Assembly: GCF_051020765.1 (NCBI RefSeq)
Contig: NC_134933.1
Span: forward strand, 868,001-932,000
Direction: 5' to 3'
DNA: 64,000 nt
Origin: Lasioglossum baleicum
Taxonomy: Eukaryota; Arthropoda; Insecta; Hymenoptera; Halictidae
The translations under genes and the position numbers were made by a program. Positions 49,433-59,369 of the stretch are shown here, piece after piece. Below the pieces are notes generated by a model, which saw only the letters and a list, made by a program, of their open reading frames with translations, was not told where the DNA came from and ran no database searches. The number at the start of each line of letters is the position of its first letter. Positions within the stretch are counted from its first letter, which is position 1.

Positions 49433-50680
49433 ATGGACAGAGACTATCGCTCCGCTTACAGCGATAGCGATTATGATCCGGGAGAAGGGACGTCTCGCGA
49501 TCCTCCATCGCACGGTCCATTCATACAGGAAGAGACCGTAAACGAAACGAAAGCTAGCGATAATACGAGACTTCGGCCACCACGCCCGTCCCCACGTCAA
49601 TACGGATCGCGTAAAGTACCGGAGATTCGAGGAGGAAGGACAGACGATAGTTCCGAATCATCAGACGATGAGCGAGATAAATCCTCAGCAGCATTCGACA
49701 CCATTAGAAAGTGGCGTTTGAATTTTGCCGGGAGAGCGGACGAGGACGCGGAAACGTTTCTCTCCACTCTAGAGGATTTGAGATCGAGTTCGAAAATCGA
49801 GGACGAAGACCTCCTCGACTGTCTACCAATTTGTTTTTCGGGAAACGCGGCCTTCTGGTATAAGACTCGCGGAAGATTAACCTCGTGGGCCGAATTCGTC
49901 TCCGAGTGGCGACAAAATTTTTTCGATCCCGATTATCAGGAATTATTAGAACACGATTTACGAGTACGGAAACAGGGCGAAGAAGAACCGGTACGAGATT
50001 ATCTTGCTTGCATGGAAATTATGATGAGCCGATTAGATAAACCGTGGTCGGAGGAAAAGTGCGTAAAGAGAATAATCTGGAACGCGAGGGAAAAGCTTCG
50101 AAATGTATTAGGGATCGATAACATCAAAACGATGAAAGAGGTAGAAAAGAAACTACGCGAAGCGGAAAGCAACGTGTCGCCCGGTAGAGCAGATAATTAT
50201 CGATCGCAGCAGATCGCCAATAAAATTTATGCATATCAACCGCCGAAGGATAGTAATCAGTCGAAGGAATCTGGTCGCGGTAGATTTTATCGAAATCCGC
50301 GTTACGAATCGGTAAACGCCATCGCCGAGACCGAATGTAAGGGAGGTTGCCGAGGACGGAATCCCCGTTTCCGCGAACAGTCCCGTCCGGTAACACGACA
50401 CGCGTGCCAGAGAGAAAATCCGAGTAGGCGCGGGAACTCCCGAAATCAGCCGAATAGCACACGCGTCGAATACGAAACCATCTGCGCTATCTGCTCCTCG
50501 GAATTCAAACCGAGAAGCAACGAGCTTTGTTGGAATTGCACTAAACCTGGTCATCGATCCAGGAATTGCAAGGAAAAACCGCGTATTCATTGCTATCGCT
50601 GCGGAGAACCGGACGTAACAACTCGCGACTGTCGTAAATGCGATCGGAAGTCGGAAAACTACCAACGGAACCGCTCGTAG
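49433..50680 (+). CDS. gag: Gag capsid/nucleocapsid protein of the Gypsy element
   Basis: 415 residues. The first about 75 are acidic/polar and low complexity (SDSDYDPGEG, SSESSDDERD). A retrotransposon-gag capsid domain follows at about 85-245, with the typical run FSGNAAFWYKTRGRLTSWAEF and a YLACMEIMMSRL helix. A basic linker leads to nucleocapsid zinc knuckles: C366-x2-C-x4-H-x4-C (CWNCTKPGHRSRNC), then C387-x2-C-x4-V-x4-C (CYRCGEPDVTTRDC), where the usual histidine is valine. It should assemble the virus-like particle and bind element RNA. The start ATG at 49433 is the first with good context after the leader. The 3' end overlaps pol by 43 bp in another frame. Confidence 0.93.
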   Translation: MDRDYRSAYSDSDYDPGEGTSRDPPSHGPFIQEETVNETKASDNTRLRPPRPSPRQYGSRKVPEIRGGRTDDSSESSDDERDKSSAAFDTIRKWRLNFAGRADEDAETFLSTLEDLRSSSKIEDEDLLDCLPICFSGNAAFWYKTRGRLTSWAEFVSEWRQNFFDPDYQELLEHDLRVRKQGEEEPVRDYLACMEIMMSRLDKPWSEEKCVKRIIWNAREKLRNVLGIDNIKTMKEVEKKLREAESNVSPGRADNYRSQQIANKIYAYQPPKDSNQSKESGRGRFYRNPRYESVNAIAETECKGGCRGRNPRFREQSRPVTRHACQRENPSRRGNSRNQPNSTRVEYETICAICSSEFKPRSNELCWNCTKPGHRSRNCKEKPRIHCYRCGEPDVTTRDCRKCDRKSENYQRNRS

Positions 50681-52101
50681 GGGTCGGAACGGTTTCCCAA
50701 ATGATAATCTCGGCCCGAATTTCGGAAACTAACGCGGAGAACGATTCCAAGTCTCGACCGTCTTTATTAATTATCGACGCGCAAATCGGTACGTACAGGG
50801 CACGAGCGTTAATAGATTCCGGATCATCCATTTCGTTTGCTAATCGAGCGTTAATACAAGCTGTCGGAAATCACGCGAAGTTAACAATCTCGGAGAGACC
50901 TTGCTACTTTCTGTTAGCAACAGGGGCCGTAGATAGAGCTTCGGAACAGGCCGAATTAGATATAACAATACGGAACGAAACTCGAAAAATTTTCGTCCGC
51001 GTTCTCGATAACCTTGTGAATCCATTGTTGCTAGGGATTGACGTAATAGCGCAATTCGGTATCGTTGTCGAATACCACCGGGGAAGCTGGTACTTCGCGT
51101 CGCGACCGAGAATCGAATTCCCTTTCGGTTCAATTTCGAACGAGCAACTTTGCTGCGGCCTGCAAATATTATCGGGCGGCGAAAAAGAACAATTATGCGA
51201 ATTCTTGGAAAAGGAACTCAGTGACTTTGCCAAAGTACCGGGATTAACCACTTTGACTACTCACAGAATTGATGTGGGAGAGAATAGGCCTATTAAACAA
51301 AGGTACTATCCTGTCTCACCTATGGTACAGGAAGCGATTTACAAGGAGGTAGATTCGTTACTGGCCAACGATATTATTGAACCATCTGAAAGTGAATGGT
51401 CCAGTCCGGTAGTAATGGTGAAAAAACCCAACGGCAAATACCGATTTTGTCTAGATTTTCGCAAAGTCAATGCGGTTTCCAAGAAGGACGCGTACCCGCT
51501 ACCGATAATGACGAGCATTCTCGATAAATTACGCGCCGCGCGCTACATTTCCACTCTCGATCTGAGCCAGGCTTATTTCCAAATACCGCTAGAGAAAGAC
51601 AGCCGTGAGATTACCGCGTTTACAGTCCCCGGAAAAGGGCTATTTCAATTTAAGCGAATGCCGTACGGACTCACAGGAGCACCGGCAACATTTCAGAGAC
51701 TGTTGGATCGATTGATCGGTCCAGAAATGGAGCCACATGTTTTTGCGTATCTGGACGATATAATTATCGCAACAACAACTTTCGAAAAGCACCTCGAGTG
51801 GCTGCGTCGGGTATTAAATAAAATAAAATCAGCTGGATTAATTATAAATCCCGAAAAATGCGAGTTCTGCAGGGAAGAAGTTCGGTACCTGGGATTTGTA
51901 GTGAGTCGCGAAGGGTTAAAAGTTGACGCGGATAAAATTGAACCCGTCTTGTCTTTCCCAGCTCCTAAGAATTTAAAACAGTTACGAAGATTTCTCGGAA
52001 TGGCTTCGTGGTATCGAAGATTTATTCCGGATTTCGCGACTGTAGCGGAGCCCTTAAATATCTTACTACGGAAAGGCAAGACGTGGAAATGGGAGGACTG
52101 A
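50638..52101 (+). CDS. pol: Pol N-terminal part: aspartic protease and reverse transcriptase (ends at an in-frame TGA)
   Basis: 487 residues from the ATG at 50638, which directly follows a TAA in the same frame. Protease: ALIDSGSS with catalytic D60. Reverse transcriptase: PSESEWSSPVVMVKKPNGKYRFCLDFRKVN, shown here as the region near residues 250-280, then STLDLSQAYFQIPL, PYGLTGAPATFQRL and the active-site YLDD at 371-374, and the thumb LRRFLGMASWYRRFIPDF. All catalytic aspartates are present. The frame is -1 relative to gag. Translation stops at TGA 52099-52101, at the connection to RNase H; the same frame continues open afterwards, so this looks like one nonsense mutation in a longer polyprotein. 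Confidence 0.92.
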   Translation: MRSEVGKLPTEPLVGVGTVSQMIISARISETNAENDSKSRPSLLIIDAQIGTYRARALIDSGSSISFANRALIQAVGNHAKLTISERPCYFLLATGAVDRASEQAELDITIRNETRKIFVRVLDNLVNPLLLGIDVIAQFGIVVEYHRGSWYFASRPRIEFPFGSISNEQLCCGLQILSGGEKEQLCEFLEKELSDFAKVPGLTTLTTHRIDVGENRPIKQRYYPVSPMVQEAIYKEVDSLLANDIIEPSESEWSSPVVMVKKPNGKYRFCLDFRKVNAVSKKDAYPLPIMTSILDKLRAARYISTLDLSQAYFQIPLEKDSREITAFTVPGKGLFQFKRMPYGLTGAPATFQRLLDRLIGPEMEPHVFAYLDDIIIATTTFEKHLEWLRRVLNKIKSAGLIINPEKCEFCREEVRYLGFVVSREGLKVDADKIEPVLSFPAPKNLKQLRRFLGMASWYRRFIPDFATVAEPLNILLRKGKTWKWED

Positions 52102-53631
52102 CAACAAACCGCCTTCGAAAAATTAAGATCATTAGTGGCAACCGCGCCAACTCTCGCTTGTCCACATTTTGACATCCCATTCGTCCTGCAGACCGACGCA
52201 AGCACGGTAGGGCTCGGTGCACTACTGGTTCAAGAAATCGAGGGGGAGGAAAGGGTAGTCGCGTTCGCGAGCCGCTCGTTGAATTCCGCCGAACGAAAGT
52301 ACTCCGCGACGGAATTAGAGTGTCTCGCTATCGTGTGGGCCGTGGAAAAATTTCGAGCATACCTCGAAGGGTATCATTTTACGATCATTACGGATCATAG
52401 TAGTTTGCGTTGGTTACGGCAATTGAAAAACCCTTCGGGAAGGCTCGCGCGGTGGGCATTACAACTGCTAGAGTATGATTTCGACATTACATACCGACAA
52501 GGAGCGTTAAATCACGTACCAGACGCACTTTCGCGAATGTTCGAAGGAACAGAAGGAGAAGGGGAACAGATTCCGATAGTAGCCGCGACACAGTTAGACT
52601 GGCATGACGAGAGATTCAAAGTAGTAGAATCGAATCCGGAAAAATACCCCGACTGGTCAATTCGCGAGGGTAGGCTATATCACCGTCGTACCGACCCATT
52701 GATTTCGGAAATTCTTGGGGGAGATTTAAATGAGTGGAAACTCGTAGTCCCGTTAGCCGAAAGAACCGAGATACTAAGAGAGGCACACGACGAAGTGCAA
52801 GCGGCGCACCTAGGGGTAGAGAAAACATATCATCGCATCGCGACCAAGTATTATTGGCCGGGGATGTTTCGAACCGCCGTGGAATACGTGCGACGCTGCC
52901 CTACGTGCCAAGCTACGAAGGTGGAACAATCCCTCCCCTCCAGGCTCATGGGAAGGCGTCGCATCGCAGCACCATGGATGGTCGTAGCCACTGATATAAT
53001 GGGCCCGCTTCCACCCAGTCGTGCTGGATTCTCGTATCTATTAGTAATGCAAGATTTATTCACGAAATGGGTTGAATGTTGCCCCCTCCGTAGAGCCACG
53101 GGACCGAAAATTTCCGAAGTATTAGAAGATCAAATATTTTCGCGATGGGGAACCCCCGACGTATTACTAACAGACAACGGTACCGAATTTGTCAATAAGG
53201 CCATTCACGAATTGGCAGAAGATTACGGGATAACAATCGCGACAACTCCGCCGTACCATCCCCAAGCAAATCCCGTCGAACGGGTTAATAGGATATTGAA
53301 AACAATGATCGTCGCGTATATCGGAAAAGACCATCGCGATTGGGATGCGAATATCTCGAAATTTCGATTCGCATACAATACCGCACACCACACAGTACTG
53401 CAAACATCGCCAGCGTTCCTAAACTTCGGACGAGAGCCGAGACCTGCAAAATGTTGTCGAGCGGAACAGGAACCGCCGGTAGATCTTAAAGTATCGTTCA
53501 CAGGAGAGTGGAGGAATCGCATGACTCACCTCGCGACCCTACGACATTGGGTAACCGAAAATCTGGATAGGGCGTACGAAACGCAATCAACATTTCATGC
53601 TTCTTTCTTATCAGGCCATGGTAAATTCTAA
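52102..53631 (+). pseudogene. pol: Pol C-terminal part: RNase H and integrase, separated by TGA and 3'-truncated
   Basis: Same frame as the upstream pol part, with residues counted through the stop. RNase H: D520 in QTDAS, E561 in ELECLAIVWAVEKF, D586 in ITDHSSL. Integrase: an HHCC zinc-binding domain (HLGVEKTYHRIATKYYWPG ... CPTC) and a DDE core with D786 in ATDIMG, D846 in TDNGTEF and E881 in VERVN; D846 to E881 is the canonical 35-residue spacing. Homology stops after about NLDRAYETQ, and the last about 14 residues to the stop at 53631 come from unrelated flanking DNA. The C-terminal integrase tail or chromodomain region, any env gene and the 3' LTR are absent. A later ATG (52135) could start a separate product, but nothing suggests it does. 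Confidence 0.9.
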
Positions 53632-53993
53632 TTCATAACGTTGATTGGCCCAGAATCCATCGGAATTATATATGTTGTAAGACCGATAACTACAATTACA
53701 GACTCTATTATCTGTAACACAATACATTTTTTTAATATTAATTTAATATAACTCTCATATAATATTGTATTGAATAACATACCTTAATAAGCATCTTTCT
53801 GGATCAGTAACACACTCAATATGACATAAACGACTTCGCGATGCTTCGTATAGCTAACAATGACACGACTAGAGTGAACGACTCGATGAAGCAGTACTTA
53901 TATACTAATGTGTGTTTTATGAAATCTATTTTTAGCACAGTTCCCCTTACAACATATTTTACACGCAACAGCATTAGTCTGTTACATTGTCTT
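53591..53993. other. AT-rich stretch between the truncated Gypsy element and the inverted repeat
   Basis: About 400 bp, with TA-rich runs at 53725-53790. I see no gene, no LTR and no match to other parts of the window. Its left end is the abrupt end of Gypsy homology. Confidence 0.6.
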
Positions 53994-53999
53994 AACGCG

Positions 54000-54301
54000 C
54001 TCAACGAAGTCGAGCCACTCTCGGGCAACCGGGCCACCCGATGGTGTGTCACGGATAGACTGCGGATCTTTATGCAAAATAAAAAATGTCAGCGTCGATT
54101 GCAGGAAATAGAAACTAAATTGAATGTCATCTCTTCCCTTAATGATTTTAATAGAGGAGAAATCATATATTGACATCTTCAATTTAAAAAATTTTCCAAC
54201 AACTATCAATTTCATCTACTCAAGTTTGCTATAAATGCATAAAGATCCGCAGTCTATTCGTGACATATCAAGCGGCCCGAGAGTGGCTCGACTTCGTCGA
54301 G
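54000..54301. mobile_element. 302-bp MITE-like repeat, copy 1 (outer end of left arm)
   Basis: Imperfect terminal inverted repeats of about 80 bp: CTCAACGAAGTCGAGCCACT at the left, its complement at the right. A second internal pair follows, GATAGACTGCGGATCTTTAT and ATAAAGATCCGCAGTCTATT. No coding capacity. Superfamily unknown; no clear target duplication. Confidence 0.8.
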
Positions 54302-54449
54302 TGATTTGAAAATTACAGTCAAAACGTGTTGGTCGAGGAAGTGTCGACTTCCAGCTCAATAGTAATGACCTGTCATAAATCTCTCTGTAGAGAACAGCCC
54401 CGGGAACGGCACTGAAAGAAATCGAGTCTACCGGGTTGGGTCTGCCTGG

Positions 54450-54517
54450 GTCTGCCTAGCCCGACCCCAGCCGCGCGCCCGTGGTCTGCCTAGCCCGACC
54501 CCAGCCGCGCGCCCGTA
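54450..54517. repeat. 34-bp tandem duplication within the left arm
   Basis: Two units, each starting GTCTGCCTAGCCCGACC and ending CGCGCGCCCGT(G/A), at 54450 and 54484. They are mirrored in the right arm at about 62280-62347. The surrounding 54330-54850 has LTR-like composition (TGTTGG... start, tRNA-B-box-like AGTTCGAATCC at 54724), but I could not define an element. Confidence 0.8.
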
Positions 54518-55181
54518 GTCTCAATGTGTTGACTTCGATGGCGCACGCTGCGTAGTATGTGTGACCGCTGTAATAAGTATTTCAATACAGCCGAAAATGC
54601 GTGTGAAACGAGTCCTGCCTCCTCCACTCTGATCCAATCGCCCGCGCATTCGCACCTAGACACGTCACCGTAATCCTGCCTGGGAACCTTCTTCTCAGGC
54701 TTACACCAAGTACAATGTCACCAGTTCGAATCCATGCGTGTTGGCGTCTTGCCGCCATCCCCTACAATTGCGTAGTATGTAGTGGGCGGTAACGGTATCG
54801 TATCCTAACCCACTGCTGTTCCGCTATCGCTCGTACTTACGAGGCAGTGTATTGGATCACTTGTTGGACATAGACAAATCTAAAATGTTTTTTCACTACG
54901 TGAATGAAATATGTAATTTCAGGACCGACGCTGTCGATCCTTACGTCAGAAAATGTCTGTTCCAGGGTTGTTACCTTTCACTTAAAAAGGCATCGTTGGT
55001 CAAGACTGGTTGCTAATATTATTCTCGAGGTGTAAATGGGGTTATTTAGTCGTATACAGCGTCCGTTGCCAGCTCCTTGTGACGCCAATTTTTATATCTC
55101 CATTTCTTTTGAAGGGCTCATTTTACAGTGGAAACTCCAAGGAATATAAACATATTTTGTTCAAAATTTAAATCACTGACG

Positions 55182-56328
55182 CACAGTGGTCTGGATTGGA
55201 AAATCGTGTGCCATTGTTATAACTTTTGAACCAGTAGAGATACTGCAATGAAATTTTCACTAAAAATATTTAAAAAATAGTAATTTTTAACTATAGGTAA
55301 TTAAATATTTTTTGCATTTGTTAAACAATAATTTTTTATAAATTTTCATTGATATTTTTGATTTAAAAAAAAATTTTTGGAATATAATCGTACATACTAT
55401 TTTTTACTTTCTAAATATGTATTTTTTATATTTATGTTTCACACATGTGTAACGTTTTATGGAATACGTAAAATATAAATTTGAGAAGTCTTGTTGCAAT
55501 CAACATACACAAAAAAAATTACCGTAAAGGTAAAAACGCATTACAAGCGTGTCAAAGATATTTTTTATAATAATTTATAATGATTAAAAAACGAAACGAG
55601 CCTACTACCTTATATCTTTATTTTACTAGAAGTGAGCGAAATATCAGAACGAAACAGAATTGAAAAACTTCTATTATATTTTAATACTAAAGAATTACCT
55701 CGGATGCAATATTTAACACTAAAATCTTACATTTTTCGCTATGTGAAGTCATCTGATAATAATTTGTACCAACAATATACCTCGCAAACATTCTATTACC
55801 AACTTTAATGGCTTTAAACAATAATAATTTGAGCGGGCGGAGAGGGGCGGAATTAATTTTTTCATGATTATTTAGAAGGAAGGTGTACTAAAAATATTCC
55901 AATTAATTAGAAAGCTAAACTCGGCTAAACTTTAAAGATATACCATCTTAAATGGAAAGGACTTCACAAATTTTTCTTACGGCATTGAGCATTATTATAT
56001 AAATAGAGTATTTACGTTAATAAATAATAGAAAGATATGATTTTTATCACAAAAGTCTGCTCTTCAATATAAAAAAAAAGCGAGAGATAATATTAAATAG
56101 GAACGTCAGGGCACCGCATCACAGAGAAGCAATTTTTCTCGTGAAAAATCCTCCTCTTAAAATGTCCTATTTTCAATGTTTATTGCAACTATTATATTTA
56201 TTAAATTGTACTATTTTCTTCATTTCCGAGGTCTGTGAACATTTGGGAAGCAATGTTTATAGATATCGATACGAGAAAGTTCGTTTTTGGGCAGAAAGGC
56301 ACACGATTTTCCAATCCAGACCACTGTG
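55182..56328. mobile_element. Transib-like non-autonomous transposon, copy in left arm (1147 bp)
   Basis: Terminal inverted repeats of about 31 bp begin CACAGTGGTCTGGATTGG and end with the complement. The 5-bp sequence TGACG is duplicated directly outside both ends (55177-55181 and 56329-56333). Five-base duplications and CAC(A/T)(A/G)TG termini are known features of Transib elements, the RAG1 relatives; CACAGTG is exactly the RAG signal heptamer. I see no clear nonamer at 12 or 23 bp. No transposase; the longest frame (56141-56353) resembles nothing. The interior is AT-rich. Confidence 0.75.
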
Positions 56329-56794
56329 TGACGGCTCATCGAAAAAGACGTAAAAAACGAATTAGTTTAAATTTTTCGACTCCATACAGTTGATGGTCGA
56401 GGTTAAAAAAATAATTTTGCAATAGCCCAATCCTTTCCTAATAAAACCACCAAAAAAAAAGTGTAGCTCAATCGGATTTCAACGAAAATATGATTTCATT
56501 TGTTTCGTTGACAAAAAATTCGATTTTTTGGAAAATCCTGAGGTGGTAGACAAATTCTGAGACCAGATTTGAAATAAGCGTGGAAGAATCTACGGGAAAT
56601 GATGTACAGCATGTTGCAAAAAAGTTTTATTGAAATTCTGCAGGTTTAACGAATTTTGTCAAGGTTAAAAAACGTTCGTACCATCATTTCCCTACTTTCC
56701 GCATATTCTGCAAAGTTAGAGCTTTAATTTAAAAAAAAAATCATCGTTCTATCTCTTTTCTATCGAAAGTTATTCGACTTTAACACAGAAACTT

Positions 56795-56862
56795 GCGGCG
56801 ACCCGTGCAGCGACCCTTGCAGCGACCCAATAGCTGCACGGGTCGCTGCAAGGGTCGCCGCC
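56795..56862. repeat. GC-rich hairpin built from GCAGCGACCC repeats (left arm)
   Basis: The left strand GCGGCGACCCGTGCAGCG... (56795-56828) pairs with CTGCACGGGTCGCTGCAAGG... (56834-56862) with about two mismatches and a 5-base loop. It is embedded in AT-rich DNA. The mirror copy lies at about 59934-60001. Confidence 0.8.
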
Positions 56863-57130
56863 TGGATCGCGACGGAATGGCCAAAAAAGGTCTGTCACAG
56901 CTCTGACCGACCAGTCCTGAACCGCTAGAGGATTCATCAGTAAGGCGGGCCCTGCCCGAGACGCTGCGATATCGGAAGGCGGTTTAAGACTGTATATATA
57001 GAGATCGGTGACGGATCAGGTAGCAGCGAGAAAGGTCTTTCTTTGACTATCTGTCCATCTTGTGGCAAATGTAGGAAATTAGCTGCCACAAAAGAGAGCG
57101 AGTTATTATTGTCCGCTTCTGTCCGAACGC

Positions 57131-57217
57131 GCCCGACGAGGTCGACCACGTTCGGGCCACCCGCCCACATGTGTTACGGATAGACAGCGGGTCTTTATGC
57201 AAAATAAAAAACGTCAG
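57131..57217. mobile_element. Half copy of the 302-bp-family MITE at the inner end of the left arm
   Basis: Mirror image of the right half of the 59370-59662 copy (GCCCGACGAGGTCGACC ... CTTTATGCAAAATAAAAAAC). It ends abruptly at 57217, where similarity to the right arm also ends. One local difference is CCCACATG versus CCCGATG. Confidence 0.75.
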
Positions 57218-59087
57218 AGTTATTTACTGTAACTGTTGCCGGTCAAATCTGGAGTCGGTGAAATGTCGGTGAAAACCGTGTGCGCCGTGCGGCGCAATAT
57301 TCGTCGGAATGTCATAACATCTCCAAAAATTTAAGTCTTTTAGTCTCGAATCTAATGTCGTTAATGCTTCGTACAGAGCTGAACATTTCGCTTTGAAACT
57401 TTAATTCACTGTGTGAAATCAGGGACTTAATCCCGGTAAAATATTTATACATACCGGACAATACCGGTAACGGTACTATGCCAAGCGGCTGAAATAACAC
57501 CGAAACCGTTAATATACTTTCTCGAGCAAAAGCTCCTGAAAAACTAAGTTTGGGCTTTTGTTGGGCCATGGCCGAACTGCAATGTGCCACCAGCCGTACC
57601 CTTAAGAGTTAATAGCCGTAATAACCATAAAGACATTAAAGACCAAATCGGTCTAACCAGATTCCTTGGGGTTACCGTGCGCTCGCTACCCCCGCCATAT
57701 AAAAGATTCTGTAGACTTTTTCAAATACAGTGATATCCAATATTAATACAGTATGATTGTTTAAACATGTTTAAACAATGGTTTTGGAAACAGCGGGACA
57801 AACGATTTTTTCGAATCCATATTTATTAAGCTTAAGATTTTTAAAACTAAGAAAATGAAAAAACACTATCCGATTACCCGAAATGTCATCGAAAACGGTC
57901 AACACATAAAACAGATATACATAGTAGGGATTGAAAGATGTAAAGAAAAGAATCTTTGAATTTTTCTGCTCACGATTGATCTAAATCGCAGTTTCTTATA
58001 ATTGTTTTAATTTTTAATTGTTTTCGAGTATCCATATTTCCATGCGAAATAGAACTACTGTTTCGGATTTTGTTCAAATTTGGATATGTTGCAGTCTTTA
58101 GTGAAATATGAGAAAACGTATCTCAAACAATTCTTTGAAGTCTTGAAAATTGTTGGTTTTACGGACGTGTAATATGAGGTGTCACAAGTTTTTCCTTAAA
58201 TTATAACGGCCAAACTAACTGTTTACCCCGACACGAGCGCTTCGTTTAAAATCAGGTATGAAGGGTTGGATCAGTCCGGTAGTGGAGAAAGTGTAAGTGG
58301 GTGAATTAAAACCACTGGTTTAAACAGGGAAGCCGGGTTTCTGCGACTTCGAGATCACTTTTAATAATAATTTGAAACACGCGGTACAAATAACTGACAA
58401 TTGAGATGTCGTTTCGGGACTCACGGTTCTCGTTTCGGAGATATCTCTCAGTCATCAATCTCGACTGTTGCGGATCGGGGTCCTCGCGTAATACGCGGGC
58501 ATCCCCACCATACTCTCATACTGGGGAGCTCGTTAGAAATCGTTCAAATTGAACGCGAACGGTAAAGACAATAACACGGGACGAGACGGTAGCACAATGC
58601 TTTGAACGTATTTACAATCGCGTGTCAAACACTAACAAAACGATGAAAATTAGTTTTTGGTGCTCATATACAGGGTGCTCGACATAATAAAAAGAGACAC
58701 CTTACACATATTTTTAAATTTCTTATATTTAAAGGTGGAAAGTGTACACTCCGTTATGAATAAAACCACTAGAAACGGTCCTAATTCCGTCGAGTTTAGG
58801 CTTTTCTTAATCGGCAGAACGCCACGAATTGGCTCGTGTGACTTTCGTGAGGGCAGCACGGAAAATAATTAAGTTCAGCATTCGCTCCTTAGCGGTTTCA
58901 TGCCGAGCTACCTGGCTGGCCGGGGGATTGTCGGGCCGTGTTTATTGCACTACTATTGTGTTCTGGGCTCAGCCCTCAGGGCTCGACCCTCGGGCGTCGG
59001 TCGTGTTCATTGTAGCCTCGAGTTGGCCGAAAGTATTCATGGATTTATTCATTTTCGAGAAAATAGAATAAAAATAAAATCACTAAC
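57218..59087. other. Spacer of the giant inverted repeat, no gene recognised
   Basis: Mostly AT-rich single-copy-looking DNA with mixed remnants: a TATA-like CATATAAAAG at 57699, a CGCGTAATACGCG palindrome near 58485, and TACAGGGTGCTCGAC at about 58669, which resembles ends of some insect transposons. Short frames at 57312-57590 and 58657-59163 show no protein similarity that I recognise. Confidence 0.5.
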
Positions 59088-59350
59088 CAGTGTTGGGCAA
59101 AAATTCAATCGACGATTGACGACTAAATTTCTACTTCGATCGTTAATCGCGATTAACAATTAATATCCTCGTTTAGTCGTTAATTGTGGTTAACGAATAA
59201 ATACCGATTGATCGTTATATTTGCGGATAAGATTAAATACTTATTAATCGTTAATTGCGGATAACGATTAAATTTCTACTTTAGTCGTTAATCGCGACTA
59301 ACGATTATCAATCGTCAATCGGATGACCGATTAAATGCCCAACTCATCTG
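59088..59350. mobile_element. hAT-type MITE (263 bp) with 8-bp target duplication
   Basis: Starts CAGTGTTGGGCA; the other end is TGCCCAACTCATCTG, an imperfect inverted counterpart. TCACTAAC (59080-59087) and TCACCAAC (59351-59358) flank it, 7 of 8 identical. The 8-bp duplication and CAGTG start fit hAT. The interior consists of about four degenerate repeats around CGTTAATCGCGATTAACG, themselves small palindromes. Confidence 0.85.
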
Positions 59351-59369
59351 TCACCAACTCCTCAAATCA

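Larger units (their letters stand above)
46783..53590 (+). mobile_element. Ty3/Gypsy LTR retrotransposon, 3'-truncated
   Basis: Order is 5' LTR (46783-48635), tRNA-Lys primer site (48639-48656), long leader (48657-49432), gag, then pol with protease, reverse transcriptase, RNase H and integrase in that order. This domain order is diagnostic of Ty3/Gypsy. Pol homology fades at about 53585-53590. No envelope gene, polypurine tract or 3' LTR follows, so target-site duplication cannot be tested. The LTR starts right after AAAGGT of the last satellite monomer, so the element inserted into the array. An in-frame TGA in pol and the lost 3' end make this copy non-autonomous. Confidence 0.95.
53994..57217 (+). 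repeat. Left arm of a giant inverted repeat (3,224 bp)
   Basis: The arm matches 59579-62803 in reverse complement from outer end (AACGCGCTCAACG) to inner end (ACGTCAG). The coordinate sum stays at 116795-116797 along the arm, so there are only 1-2-bp indels, for example GCCATTGTTATAAC versus GCCATTTTGTTATAAC near 55212. It contains a 302-bp MITE (54000-54301), a 34-bp tandem duplication (54450-54517), a Transib-like element (55182-56328), a hairpin (56795-56862) and half of another MITE copy (57131-57217). No target-site duplication flanks the pair. No protein gene is recognised. Confidence 0.95.

Noticed and set aside
54700..54760. tRNA gene or tRNA-derived SINE at AGTTCGAATCC.
   Set aside because: A B-box-like word is present, but no A box at the right distance and no cloverleaf could be drawn.
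54330..54850. Solo Copia LTR in the left arm.
   Set aside because: Composition and a TGTTGG start are suggestive, but I could not find matched ends or a flanking duplication.
56141..56353. 70-codon frame in the Transib-like element and its mirror (60442-60654).
   Set aside because: No similarity to transposases, and it runs past the TIR; judged chance.
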